Below are positions 8,244-17,314 of a stretch of DNA of 64,000 bases, piece by piece. Where the stretch lies: the NCBI RefSeq assembly GCF_035917675.1, contig NZ_CP109104.1, positions 248,001 to 312,000 on the forward strand, given 5' to 3'. Position numbers and translations under genes: made by a program. Each line of letters opens with the position of its first letter. Position 1 is the stretch's first letter. The stretch is from Streptomyces sp. NBC_01775. GTDB taxonomy: Bacteria > Actinomycetota > Actinomycetes > Streptomycetales > Streptomycetaceae. The notes beneath the pieces were generated by a model that made no database searches, was not told where the DNA came from, and worked only from the letters and a program-made list of their open reading frames with translations.

Positions 8244-8873
8244 ATGTCCCCCCGGAGCGCATCGGTCAATGAAGAGTTGCGCCGACGCTCGCGCGAGCGC
8301 CTGCTTCAGGCGACCGTCGAGCTGGTTGCCGAACGCGGTTACGAGGCGACGACATTGGGCGATATCGCGGACAAAGCAGGCTCGGCTCGCGGGCTGATCT
8401 CCTACTACTTCCCGGGCAAGCGCCAGCTCTTCCAGTCCGCCGTGCACCGGTTGATGCATCTGACGCTGGCCGAGGCGCTGGAGCGGCCCCCGCTGCCCGA
8501 AGACAGCGGCTCGGGGCAGGAGTCGCTGGCACGCGCGATCGACGCCGTGCTGGGCCTGGCCCACGACGAGCCGGTGCTCATGCGCGCGCACATGGCCGGG
8601 ATGCTCCAGCAGGAGGGCTTCGTGCAGTGCGACGAGCAACAGCGCCTGGCGTCCTTGCTCCACTCCACGTTGGCCCGCTACGGCTCTCCCGACCCGGATA
8701 CCGACTATCCGCTGCTGCGTGCCAATTTGATGGGCGCGGTGGTCGCGGTGCTGCTGCCGGGGGCGCCGATGCCGCTGGAGCGGCTGCGCGGCGAGCTGTT
8801 CGCGCGCTACGGGCTCGACTGGGGGCAGGGCCGGCCACCGCCGGGACGCGCCTGGGATGCTTCATCCGGTTGA
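8244..8873 (+). CDS. TetR/AcrR family transcriptional regulator
   Basis: This 209-residue regulator has an N-terminal helix-turn-helix at about residues 20-60: the YEATTLGDIADKAGSARGLISYYFPGKRQLF stretch holds the recognition helix and the typical YYF-K-LF ending. The remainder is a helical ligand-binding and dimerisation domain with no recognisable specificity. The ATG at 8244 follows GGAG, and a palindromic operator lies immediately upstream. It is monocistronic here, with no obvious neighbouring target, so the regulon may be itself or elsewhere. Confidence 0.87.
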   Translation: MSPRSASVNEELRRRSRERLLQATVELVAERGYEATTLGDIADKAGSARGLISYYFPGKRQLFQSAVHRLMHLTLAEALERPPLPEDSGSGQESLARAIDAVLGLAHDEPVLMRAHMAGMLQQEGFVQCDEQQRLASLLHSTLARYGSPDPDTDYPLLRANLMGAVVAVLLPGAPMPLERLRGELFARYGLDWGQGRPPPGRAWDASSG

Positions 8874-8901
8874 GCCGCTGCTCCGGGAAGTGCCGCTGCG
8901 T

Positions 8902-8947
8902 CCGGTGGGGTCGCTCCATCCGATGGCCGGTGGGGTCGCTCCATCCG
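8902..8947 (+). repeat. Two 21-bp direct repeats, 4 bp apart
   Basis: The unit begins CCGGTGGGGTCGCTCCATCC and occurs at 8902-8922 and 8927-8947, with further degenerate copies of CATCCGG around it. It fills the space between the TetR gene and the convergent LVIVD gene. No function is evident. Confidence 0.6.
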
Positions 8948-9039
8948 GTGGATCGCTTCGTCCGGCGCCGATGTCGCACCATCCGGGGCCGGCGGCCGTG
9001 CGGCCAGGACCGGGGTCCTGAGCCGCACGGCGGGCGGAG

Positions 9040-10527
9040 TCAGCGGTAGTGGGGCTGTGTCTGGACGTTGAGTTCGCTCATCCGGACGCCCTTGGCGCTG
9101 TCGGTACGCCGGTCGTCGATGCGCAGGACGTCGAAGCCCTTGGTCATGTCGTTCGAGTAGATGTGCCCGTTGTAGTAGTAGGCGGACCAGGAGCCGCCGC
9201 CCACCAGGGTCGTCTCGGATATCGGGCCGCGCTCGAAGTATCCGATCTCACGGGGCTTGGCGGAGTCGGTGAAGTCCCACACCGAGACTCCGCCCTGATA
9301 CCACGCCTGCACCATGATGTCGCGGCCCTTGGCGGGTATCAGGGAGCCGTTGTGGGCGACGCAGTTCTCGGTCTCGGCCTGGTGGCGGGGGATCTTGAAG
9401 TAACTCTTGAAGACGAGCTTGCGCTTGTCGCCCTTGCCCTTGAGGTCGTAGATGCCGTCGGCACCCTTCTGGTCACCGGTCCCGGCGTTGCAGGTGGGCG
9501 CGCCGCCACCGCCGAGTTCATCGGTGAAGATGACCTTGTTGCCGGTCTTGTTGAAGGTCGCGGAGTGCCAGAAGGCGAAGTTCTCGGTGTCCTCCACGCG
9601 GTCGAGCACCCGCGGCTTCTCCGGGTTCTTGATGTCCATCAGGATGCCGTCACCCATGCACGCCCCCGCGGCCAGCTTCAGCTTCGGGTAGGAGGTGATG
9701 TCGTGGCATCCGGTCGTCGCGCTGGAGCGCGGCTTGTCGGGGTCGCCGGGGAAGCCGCCGTCGGGGAAGAGCACGGGGAAGTCGATGACCTTGGCCTTCT
9801 TCGGCTGCGTACGGGGCACCTTGACGATGGAGATGCCGTCGTGCGGAGGCTGGCAGTCGGGGAAGGACGCGTCGGGCGAGTAGGACGACACGTAGACGTA
9901 CACGTTCTTGCGGTCCGGCACCAGCGTGTGGGTGTGCGACCCGCAGGAGGTCTCCACGGCGGAGACGTACTTCGGGTTCTTCTTGTCGCTGATGTCGAAG
10001 ATCTTCATGCCCTCCCAGGAGCTCTTCTCCGTGGGCGGCGCCGTCTCGCTGTCGCAGGAGTTGTCACTGCGCGAGGAGTCGGTGGAGAGGAAGAGCAGGT
10101 TCCCCGAGACGGAGATGTCGTTCTGGGAGCCGGGGCACAGGACCTGGCTGACGACCTTGGGAGCCTTTGGCCTGCTGATGTCGTAGACGGTGAACCCGTC
10201 GTAGTTGCCGGCGAACGCGTACCTGCCCTGGAAGGCCAGGTCCGAATTGGTGCCCTGGAGCGCGCCCTTGGGCAGGTTCGTCAGATGCGAGATGTTGTCG
10301 CTGTGCACGATCTCGTCCTGGCCGGGGATGTCGCCCTTGCGGATCGCCTCCTCGGTCTGGGCCCGGTCCCGCTCGGAGACCTTCTTCGGTGCGCGCGGCG
10401 AGTCCCCGGGGTCGGGTGTCGCCGCGGCGGGGCCCGCGGTGAACAGCGCGGCCAGCAGGCCGAGCACCACCACGGCCACGGCGCCCGGCCGCCTGCGCGG
10501 CCGGACGGGTCTGTGGTTCGAGGTCAC
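9040..10527 (-). CDS. Secreted LVIVD-repeat beta-propeller protein
   Basis: The 495-residue protein has an Arg-rich N terminus and hydrophobic stretch (residues about 13-33) ending in AAA, a secretion signal. The mature part has several LVIVD-type repeats: GYAFAGNYDGFTVYDISRPKAPKVV-like units recur as MKIFDISDKKNPKYV, ILMDIKNPEKPRVL and VSVWDFTDSAKPREI, each a strand pair of a propeller. The GTG at 10525-10527 has GGGAGGT before it. It is transcribed away from the DUF305 lipoprotein gene over a shared 215-bp region, an arrangement that suggests joint function at the cell surface. Confidence 0.82.
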   Translation of the reverse strand: MTSNHRPVRPRRRPGAVAVVVLGLLAALFTAGPAAATPDPGDSPRAPKKVSERDRAQTEEAIRKGDIPGQDEIVHSDNISHLTNLPKGALQGTNSDLAFQGRYAFAGNYDGFTVYDISRPKAPKVVSQVLCPGSQNDISVSGNLLFLSTDSSRSDNSCDSETAPPTEKSSWEGMKIFDISDKKNPKYVSAVETSCGSHTHTLVPDRKNVYVYVSSYSPDASFPDCQPPHDGISIVKVPRTQPKKAKVIDFPVLFPDGGFPGDPDKPRSSATTGCHDITSYPKLKLAAGACMGDGILMDIKNPEKPRVLDRVEDTENFAFWHSATFNKTGNKVIFTDELGGGGAPTCNAGTGDQKGADGIYDLKGKGDKRKLVFKSYFKIPRHQAETENCVAHNGSLIPAKGRDIMVQAWYQGGVSVWDFTDSAKPREIGYFERGPISETTLVGGGSWSAYYYNGHIYSNDMTKGFDVLRIDDRRTDSAKGVRMSELNVQTQPHYR

Positions 10528-10742
10528 TGCTACCTCCCTTGGATCCGCCCGTCTCCCTTCGTGGTGGGACGGCAGCGGATTCCGGCAGTATGACCCGCGC
10601 CATGTACATCTCAACAGGGGCAACCGAGGCTGTCATCGGACGTCTTGGCACCCTCGACCGTCTTTACGCCCCGCCCCTCCACCCCCCACTCTCGAAACAG
10701 CGCCACCGCTGCTCCCACCCCTTCCGCACCCCGGAGGACCGT

Positions 10743-11549
10743 GTGACCGACCGTCACAGAGCCCGTAGCCGCCGTACCCAGGGCGCGCTCGGTGCCGTCA
10801 TGCTCGCCCTGACGCTGGCCGCGCTGCCGGCGCTGTCCGCCTGCTCCAGCGAGGCGGACAGCGAGAAAGCATCGGACCAACCACCCGTCGTGGCGCCGGG
10901 GAAGCCCGGTGAGGAAGCGGAGACGCTCTCCCCCGAGAAGGCCAGGGAGAAGTCGGGCGGCGACACCAAGCCGAGCGCGGCGGACTTCACCTACGCGACG
11001 ATGATGATCGAGCACCACAAGCAGGCCGTGGTGATGACGGATCTCGCACCCGAACGTGCCTCCAGCGCCGCGGTGCGCAAGCTCGCCTCCCGCATCGGGG
11101 CGGGCCAGGGACCCGAGATCAAGGCCATGCAGGGCTGGCTCAAGCAGAACCGCAAGGCGAAGGGCAGCCCCTCGCGCGGCGGCGGTCACGAGCAGCACGC
11201 ACAGCACGACGGCAACAACGACCACAGCGGCCACAGCACCGGCGGCGCGCACGGGAGCGGCGGCAAGCACGCAAGCGGCGGGGACGGGGGCGGGCACGCG
11301 GAGCACGAGGGCCACGCGGCAACCATGCCGGGCATGGCCACTCCGGCGCAGCTCAAGCAGCTGCGGGCGGCCGACGGGAAGGCGTTCGACCAGCTCTTCC
11401 TCACGTTGATGACCACCCATCACAGGGGCGCCATCACCATGGCCACCAAGCTCATGGAGGACGGCAACGACGTGCGCGTGGAGGAGATGGCGACGGACGT
11501 CATGGCCCAGCAGCGCGCCGAGATCACACGGATGGGCAAGCTGCACTGA
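10743..11549 (+). CDS. DUF305 lipoprotein with histidine-rich linker
   Basis: The 268-residue protein begins with a lipoprotein signal ending in LSAC. Two DUF305 four-helix units follow: one with MMIEHHKQAVVM near residue 88 and one with MTTHHRGAITMA near 223. The linker between them (about residues 145-190) is very rich in His and Gly and ends in the typical MPGM. DUF305 proteins are often linked to copper handling; the HH pairs and His-rich linker fit metal binding on the outer membrane face. The GTG at 10743 follows GGAGGA. Metal identity is inference. Confidence 0.82.
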   Translation: MTDRHRARSRRTQGALGAVMLALTLAALPALSACSSEADSEKASDQPPVVAPGKPGEEAETLSPEKAREKSGGDTKPSAADFTYATMMIEHHKQAVVMTDLAPERASSAAVRKLASRIGAGQGPEIKAMQGWLKQNRKAKGSPSRGGGHEQHAQHDGNNDHSGHSTGGAHGSGGKHASGGDGGGHAEHEGHAATMPGMATPAQLKQLRAADGKAFDQLFLTLMTTHHRGAITMATKLMEDGNDVRVEEMATDVMAQQRAEITRMGKLH

Positions 11550-11663
11550 GGCCCCGCCCCGCCCACCCACCGGAGGCCGGAAGCCGGACGCCGGACACCT
11601 ACCGTTCAGCCAACAGCCGTCGGACGTGGCTCGGCGTTCAGCGCCCGACGCGGCTCCCCGGGG

Positions 11664-12392
11664 TCAGCGCCGGGCGTGACGCGGCGTCAGCAGACCGGCG
11701 TCGCGTGCGCCCGCGATGACGCGGAGGGACTTGCGACGGCCGTGCCCCGTCGCCCCCATGACGGCCAGCACCGGGTCCTGGCCCCGCTCCTGGGCCGCGC
11801 GGTACGCCTCCGCCGCCGCCCGCCGGGCGGCCTGCCCCCTGGGCACCGCCGGACGTGTCCGGGCCCTGGAGCGCACCTCGGGCGCCGCGGTCCGCAGGAC
11901 ACAGGCGCCGGTGACCCGCACGGTCGGCCCGGTCTCCGGAGGCCGGATGGCGGAGGGGCAGACGTCCGCCAGCGGCTCCCCGATCCAGGCGGCCAGCCCC
12001 GCGAAGCCCTGGAGCGTCAGCGGCGGATCGGCCCGCAGTTCCTCCAGCCTGACCTTGCCCTCGACGACGGCGGCCAGCACCTCCACGCTGGAGCCGTCCG
12101 GGAGCGTCAGCCTGACCTCGAACCAGGGAGGGAGGCCGTCGGCGCTTCCGGAGCTTCGCGGTACGCCGCTTGAGCCTCGTGGTACGCCATGCGGGGCATC
12201 GCCGGGCGCGTCGGGGTCCACCGCACTCTCTGCCGCGGCCCCGTGCACGCCGGTATCCGTCCCGGCCCGCGCGCCTGTGCCGTAGCCCTGGAGTTCCCAG
12301 ACGGGCCACAGCTGTGCGGGGGCCTCCGGCTGTGGCGCGGAACCGCCGGTCTCGTAGGGATAATTCGATGAGTAAGAGGATCTCTCCGACAC
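11664..12392 (-). CDS. DUF6214 family protein
   Basis: The C-terminal part resembles DUF6214, an unexplored streptomycete family: PPWFEVRLTLPDGSSVEVLA, then AAWIGEPLADVC, and a basic end AAAEAYRAAQERGQDPVLAVM followed by GRRKSLRVIAGARDAGLLTPRH, which looks like a DNA-binding-type helix pair. The start is uncertain; GTG at 12390-12392 with GAGGG eleven bases away gives 242 residues, but the frame is open to 12599. The N-terminal 75 residues are Ser/Gly/Ala-rich and poorly conserved. No enzymatic motif is visible. Confidence 0.68.
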   Translation of the reverse strand: MSERSSYSSNYPYETGGSAPQPEAPAQLWPVWELQGYGTGARAGTDTGVHGAAAESAVDPDAPGDAPHGVPRGSSGVPRSSGSADGLPPWFEVRLTLPDGSSVEVLAAVVEGKVRLEELRADPPLTLQGFAGLAAWIGEPLADVCPSAIRPPETGPTVRVTGACVLRTAAPEVRSRARTRPAVPRGQAARRAAAEAYRAAQERGQDPVLAVMGATGHGRRKSLRVIAGARDAGLLTPRHARR

Positions 12393-12582
12393 GTCGGCAC
12401 CGTAGCCCTCGCCGCTCGCGCCGGTCCGGGCGGCACGCACGGCCCCGGGAGACGGCACCCCTATTGCCGGACGGCGGCACGCCCCGAACGGCCCACCCGC
12501 TCCGCCTACACGGGTCTTCCCACCCCTCCCCTCCCCCGTGCTCCGGTGCGATCCTGGAATCCCGGCGGGAAGGAGCACTGCC

Positions 12583-14028
12583 GTGCCGCCTGTTCCCACG
12601 CACTCAGCCCCGTTCCGCGTCGCCGTCGTCGGTGCGGGCCCCAGCGGGGTCTACGCCGCCCAGGGCCTGGTCGGGAGCGAGGAGAGCCCGCTGACCGCGG
12701 TCGATGTGCTCGACCGGCTGCCGTGCCCCTACGGACTCGTGCGCTACGGGGTGGCGCCGGACCACGAGAAGATCAAATCGCTCCAGCGCAGTCTCCGCAC
12801 CGTCCTGGAGCACCCCCGGGTGCGCTTCCTCGGCAACGTCGGGGTGGGCCCCGGCGGGGTGCGCGCCCGCGAACTGCTGGAGATGTACCACGCGGTGGTC
12901 TACTGCGTGGGCGCCGCGAAGGACCGCAGGCTGGGCATCCCGGGCGAGGATCTGCGCGGCAGCCACTCGGCGACCGACTTCGTGTCCTGGTACAGCGCTC
13001 ATCCGGACGCAGCCGACGGCGACTTCGCGCTCGGGGCGCGCTCGGCGGTGGTCATCGGGGTCGGGAACGTCGCGGTGGACGTCGCCAGGGTGCTGGCCAG
13101 GGGCGTCGAGGAACTGCGCCCCACCGACATCCCCCAAGCGGCGCTGGAGAGCCTGGAGCGCAGCACCGTGGGTGAGGTCTCCATGATCGGCAGGCGCGGC
13201 CCCTCACAGGCGAAGTTCACCACCAAGGAGCTGAGGGAACTGGGGGCGCTGCCCGGTGTCGAGGTCTCCGTACGGGAGGAGGAGCTGGCTCTCGATCCCG
13301 CGTACGAGTCACCCGAGGGGCTGCCCGCGGCGGCGCGCCGCAACGTCGCCGTGCTGCGGGACTGGGCGCTACGGGGTGCGGGCGGGGCGACGGTGGCCGG
13401 CGGTGCCGCGTCCGGCTCTGGGCCTGGGGCCGGCTCCGGGTCCGGGCGGGTCGCACGGAGGCTCGGGCTGCGGTTCTTTCTGAGGCCGGTGGAGATCCTG
13501 GATGACGGCGCGGGCGCGGTGCGTGCCGTGCGCTTCGAGCGGACAGCGCCGGACGGACAGGGCGGCGTCGCGGGGACGGGGGTCCACGAGGAGATCGAGA
13601 CGCAGCTCGTGTTCCGTTCCGTCGGCTACCTCGGCTCACCGCTGGACGGACTCCCCTTCGACGAGCGGAGCGGCACGGTGCCGCACACCGCCGGCCGGGT
13701 GCTGCGCGAGGGCGCGCCCTGCCCCGGCGAGTACGTCGCCGGATGGATCAAGCGGGGCCCGACCGGGGTCATCGGCACCAACCGCCCCTGCGCGAAGGAG
13801 ACCGTCGGATCGCTCCTCGCGGATGCCGCGGCCCTCCTGGGGACGCGGGGCCCGCTGCCCGGCGACCCGCTGGAGGCGCTGCGCGCGGCCGGGCACCAGC
13901 CGGTGGAGTGGCCGGGCTGGCTGGGGATCGAGGCGGCCGAGAGCGAACTGGGCCGCAGCCTCGCCCGCTCCACGGTCAAGATCCCGGACTGGGACGGGCT
14001 GCGGGCCGCCGCCGGGCTGGGCATCTGA
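12583..14028 (+). CDS. FprA-type ferredoxin-NADP reductase
   Basis: The 481-residue flavoprotein is of the adrenodoxin-reductase type, moving electrons between NADPH and a ferredoxin that feeds cytochromes P450. FAD-binding VAVVGAGPSGVYAAQ is at about 10-24, PYGLVRYGVAPDH near 49, the NADP-binding VVIGVGNVAVDVARVL near 163, and GYVAGWIKRGPTGVIGTN-like sequence near the C terminus. A Gly/Ala/Ser-rich insertion at about 268-288 is unusual. The GTG at 12583 has AAGGAG upstream. No ferredoxin or P450 gene lies nearby. Confidence 0.9.
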   Translation: MPPVPTHSAPFRVAVVGAGPSGVYAAQGLVGSEESPLTAVDVLDRLPCPYGLVRYGVAPDHEKIKSLQRSLRTVLEHPRVRFLGNVGVGPGGVRARELLEMYHAVVYCVGAAKDRRLGIPGEDLRGSHSATDFVSWYSAHPDAADGDFALGARSAVVIGVGNVAVDVARVLARGVEELRPTDIPQAALESLERSTVGEVSMIGRRGPSQAKFTTKELRELGALPGVEVSVREEELALDPAYESPEGLPAAARRNVAVLRDWALRGAGGATVAGGAASGSGPGAGSGSGRVARRLGLRFFLRPVEILDDGAGAVRAVRFERTAPDGQGGVAGTGVHEEIETQLVFRSVGYLGSPLDGLPFDERSGTVPHTAGRVLREGAPCPGEYVAGWIKRGPTGVIGTNRPCAKETVGSLLADAAALLGTRGPLPGDPLEALRAAGHQPVEWPGWLGIEAAESELGRSLARSTVKIPDWDGLRAAAGLGI

Positions 14029-14263
14029 AGCCGGACCGGGCCGCCTCCATGGTCGGGCCGGGCGCCGCTGTTGCCGGACCGGGCGTCTGTGTGGCCTGGC
14101 CGGGCCTGTCCATGGCGGGGCCGGGCGGCCGAGGCCCCCTGTCGGCCGGCACTCGGCGCCCCGTGTGACCTGTGCGGACAACACCATTTGTGGGCGATTG
14201 TCAGTGGCCGGGTGCAGACTGTCCGATACCTCAGACAACGACGTCTCGAAGGCGGTGTCCGGC

Positions 14264-15373
14264 ATGGCGGATGTACTGCTCGCGGTAGGTACGAAAAAGG
14301 GCCTGTTCCTCGCACGGCGGGAGACGGGGCGCAGGGGCGAGGGCGGCTGGGACTTCACCGGTCCGCACTTCAACGCCCAGGCCGTCTACTCCTTCAGCAT
14401 CGACCGGCGCGGCTCCGGCCCGCCGAGACTGCTCGCCGGTGGCGACAGCGCGCACTGGGGCCCTTCGGTCTTCCACTCCGACGACCTTGGCAAGACGTGG
14501 TCCGAGCCCCAGCAGCCACCGGTCAAGTATCCGGCGGACACCGGCGCTTCGCTGGAGCGTGTCTGGCAGCTCCAGCCCGGCGGGGAGGACGAGCCGGGGG
14601 TGGTCTATGCCGGGACGGAGCCGGGCGGGCTGTTCCGTTCGGAGGACGGCGGCGAGTCCTTCGAGCTGGTCCGTTCCCTGTGGGAGCACCCCACGCGTCA
14701 GGAGTGGCAGCCGGGCGGCGGCGGGCTGGGGCTGCACACCGTCCTGGTGGACCCCCGCGACTCACGGGCGGTGACGGTCGCCGTCTCGACCGGCGGCGCC
14801 TACCGCACGGCTGACGGCGGGGAGAGCTGGGAGCCCTGCAACCGCGGGGTCTCGGCTGTCTTCCTGCCGGAGAGCCAGCGCTATCCGGACTACGGCCAGT
14901 GCGTTCACAAGATCGCCCGGGACGCGGAGAACCCCGACCGCTTCTACCTGCAAAACCACTGGGGCGTGTTCCGCAGCGACGACAACGCCACCAGCTGGGA
15001 GTCGATCGGCGACAGCCTCCCGTCCGACTTCGGGTTCCCGGTGGCCGCCCACCCCAGACGAGGCGGCGTCGCCTACCTCTTCCCGCTGAACGCGGACGCG
15101 GACCGGGTGCCCGCCGAGCACCACTGCCGGGTGCACCGTACGCAGGACGCGGGCGCCAGCTGGGAGGCCCTGGGAGCGGGACTGCCGGAGTCGGCGCACT
15201 ACGGCCCGGTGCTGCGGGACGCGCTGTGGACGGACGACGCGGACCCGGCGGGCATCTACTTCGGCAACCGCAACGGAGAGGTCTATGCCAGCGCCGACGA
15301 GGGTGAGAGCTGGCAGCAGTTGGCCTCCCATCTGCCCGATGTGCTGTGTGTGCGCGCGGCGGTGATCGACTGA
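14264..15373 (+). CDS. BNR/sialidase-like beta-propeller protein
   Basis: This 369-residue protein carries repeated S-D-D/E-G-x-S/T-W Asp-box motifs of the BNR type: HSDDLGKTW, RSEDGGESF, RTADGGESW, RSDDNATSW, RTQDAGASW and ASADEGESW. These mark a six- or seven-bladed propeller. There is no signal peptide and no catalytic set of a true sialidase, so it is probably a cytoplasmic propeller of unknown role. Such proteins are common in actinobacteria as WD40/YVTN/BNR-like proteins. The 235 bp upstream hold nothing recognised. Confidence 0.82.
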   Translation: MADVLLAVGTKKGLFLARRETGRRGEGGWDFTGPHFNAQAVYSFSIDRRGSGPPRLLAGGDSAHWGPSVFHSDDLGKTWSEPQQPPVKYPADTGASLERVWQLQPGGEDEPGVVYAGTEPGGLFRSEDGGESFELVRSLWEHPTRQEWQPGGGGLGLHTVLVDPRDSRAVTVAVSTGGAYRTADGGESWEPCNRGVSAVFLPESQRYPDYGQCVHKIARDAENPDRFYLQNHWGVFRSDDNATSWESIGDSLPSDFGFPVAAHPRRGGVAYLFPLNADADRVPAEHHCRVHRTQDAGASWEALGAGLPESAHYGPVLRDALWTDDADPAGIYFGNRNGEVYASADEGESWQQLASHLPDVLCVRAAVID

Positions 15374-15433
15374 GCGGGCCGGTCCGCGGGAGGGCGGACG
15401 GGACGCCCGGCTGAGCCAGTAGAGTGACGGCTC

Positions 15434-16111
15434 GTGGCAGCACGACCGTTGAACGAAATTGTCGAACCCGGCTGGGCGAAAGCGCTGGAGCCGGTGGCCG
15501 AACGGGTCGCCGCGATGGGCGACTTCCTGAGAGCGGAGGTCGCCTCGGGGCGGACCTATCTGCCGTCCGGAGCGAACGTCCTGCGCGCCTTCCAGCAGCC
15601 CTTCGATGAGGTGCGCGTCCTCATCGTGGGCCAGGATCCTTATCCAACGCCGGGGCACGCCGTCGGCTTGTCCTTCTCTGTGGCACCGGAGGTCAGACCG
15701 CTGCCGGGCAGCCTGGAGAACATCTTCCGCGAGATGCACAGCGACCTCGGCGCCTCCCGCCCCTCGAACGGCGATCTGACGCCCTGGACCCACCAGGGAG
15801 TGCTGCTGCTCAACAGGGCGCTGACGACGGCCCCCCGCAAGCCCGCCGCACACCGCGGCAAGGGCTGGGAGGAGGTCACCGAGCAGGCGATCCGTGCCCT
15901 GGTGGCGCGCGGACGGCCGATGGTGTCGGTGCTGTGGGGCCGGGACGCGCGCAATCTGCGCCCGCTGCTGGGGGATCTGCCGTCCGTCGAGTCCTCGCAC
16001 CCCTCCCCCATGTCGGCCGACCGGGGTTTCTTCGGCTCTCGCCCCTTCAGCCGGGTCAACGAGTTGCTGGCCCGGCAGGGCGCCGAGCCGGTGAACTGGC
16101 ACCTGCCGTGA
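15434..16111 (+). CDS. ung: Uracil-DNA glycosylase (family 1)
   Basis: The 225-residue enzyme removes uracil from DNA at the start of base-excision repair. Motif A reads [18 protein letters not shown] near residue 66, with the catalytic aspartate and the proline variant I recall as usual in actinobacteria, and the DNA-intercalating motif reads HPSPMSA near 188. The length is normal for the family. A GTG start is used. The last four bases overlap the next gene as GTGA, so the two are translationally coupled. Confidence 0.92.
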   Translation: MAARPLNEIVEPGWAKALEPVAERVAAMGDFLRAEVASGRTYLPSGANVLRAFQQPFDEVRVLIVGQDPYPTPGHAVGLSFSVAPEVRPLPGSLENIFREMHSDLGASRPSNGDLTPWTHQGVLLLNRALTTAPRKPAAHRGKGWEEVTEQAIRALVARGRPMVSVLWGRDARNLRPLLGDLPSVESSHPSPMSADRGFFGSRPFSRVNELLARQGAEPVNWHLP

Positions 16112-17160
16112 GCCCGGCCCCTCGCGCCGGGGCCGGGAACGCATGGGTGCTCGGCGTGGATTCGGGCGGCTCGGGGCTCAGGGTCGCCCTCGCGCGCCCG
16201 CATTCCGACACCGGCCGGGCCCCTCGTCCGGTGGCGGTCACCACCTGCGCCGAGCCGGTGCGGACGGGCCCCGCCGGTATCGATGCCGAGCACATGATGG
16301 GGCAGTTGGTACCTGCTGTGCGTGCGCTGCTGGCCGAGGCGGACACGGAGGACGGACCGGGCCCGGCAGCCGGGGGCGCGCGGATCGCGGCGGCCTGCGT
16401 GGGCGCTGCCGGGATGGCCACGCTCGGGGACGGGCTGCGGGCCGAACTGCCGGGCGCGCTGTCCGGCGCGTTCGGGATCCGGCGGCTCGCGCTGGCGGCG
16501 GACGCCGTCACCGCGTACGCGGGGGCACTCGGGGAGCGGCCGGGCGCGGTGGTCGCGGCGGGCACCGGAATGATCGCCATGGGCACCGACCTGCGCTCGT
16601 GGCGGCGCGCGGACGGCTGGGGCCATCTGCTGGGCGACTGCGGCAGCGGCGCCTGGATCGGCAGGGCCGGTCTGGAGGCCGCGATGCGTGACGCCGACGG
16701 CCGCACCGGAGGCTCGGCGGCGCTGCGCTCGCGGGCGGAGGAGCGGTTCGGCGCCCCGCTCAGCGGCCTTCCCGCGCAGTTGTATCCGCGCCCGGACAGG
16801 CCGGCCGTGCTGGCCTCGTTCGCGCCGGAGGTGGCCCGGTGCGCGGAGAGCGGCGATCCGGTTGCCGGGAGCATTGTGCGGGCGGCGGCCGGCGAGATCG
16901 CCGCGAGTGCGGTGGCCGTGTGCCCGCGCGGCCGGGCCCCGGAGGGTGAGCCGGTCACGGTCGCCTTCACCGGAGGGCTGTTCCGGCTGGGCGAGGCGCT
17001 GACCGGGCCGCTGCGGGCCGAGCTCGCCCGGCTGCTGCCCACCGCACGGGTGACCGAGGCCGCGGGAGACCCGCTGGACGGCGCGCTGCTGATCGCCGGG
17101 CGCCTCGCGGCCGACGGCCTGTCCCTGCCCTCGGACGCGACGCTGCTCGCGGTCTCGTAG
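16108..17160 (+). CDS. BadF/N-acetylglucosamine-kinase family ATPase
   Basis: The 350-residue protein has the ASKHA kinase fold: phosphate-1 loop [15 protein letters not shown] near residue 12, AACVGAAGM, phosphate-2 [10 protein letters not shown] near 152, [25 protein letters not shown] near 170 and an adenosine-binding FTGGLF near 289. These fit the BadF/BadG and GlcNAc-kinase group, most likely phosphorylating an amino sugar. It starts at a GTG that overlaps the stop of ung, so it is cotranscribed with it; why the two are linked is not evident. Confidence 0.83.
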   Translation: MSPAPRAGAGNAWVLGVDSGGSGLRVALARPHSDTGRAPRPVAVTTCAEPVRTGPAGIDAEHMMGQLVPAVRALLAEADTEDGPGPAAGGARIAAACVGAAGMATLGDGLRAELPGALSGAFGIRRLALAADAVTAYAGALGERPGAVVAAGTGMIAMGTDLRSWRRADGWGHLLGDCGSGAWIGRAGLEAAMRDADGRTGGSAALRSRAEERFGAPLSGLPAQLYPRPDRPAVLASFAPEVARCAESGDPVAGSIVRAAAGEIAASAVAVCPRGRAPEGEPVTVAFTGGLFRLGEALTGPLRAELARLLPTARVTEAAGDPLDGALLIAGRLAADGLSLPSDATLLAVS

Positions 17161-17314
17161 CGGGTGTGGCGCGCGCGGCGCGAAAGCCGACAGGCACTGA
17201 TTGCCAGAAACGGCCAAATAGCGCCACACAAGATGATGAGCAAATCGGGACATACACCCACTGGTCTCCCCCGGCCGAACAGCCAAGCCCATGAAGGCAT
17301 TAACATGCGGGCGC

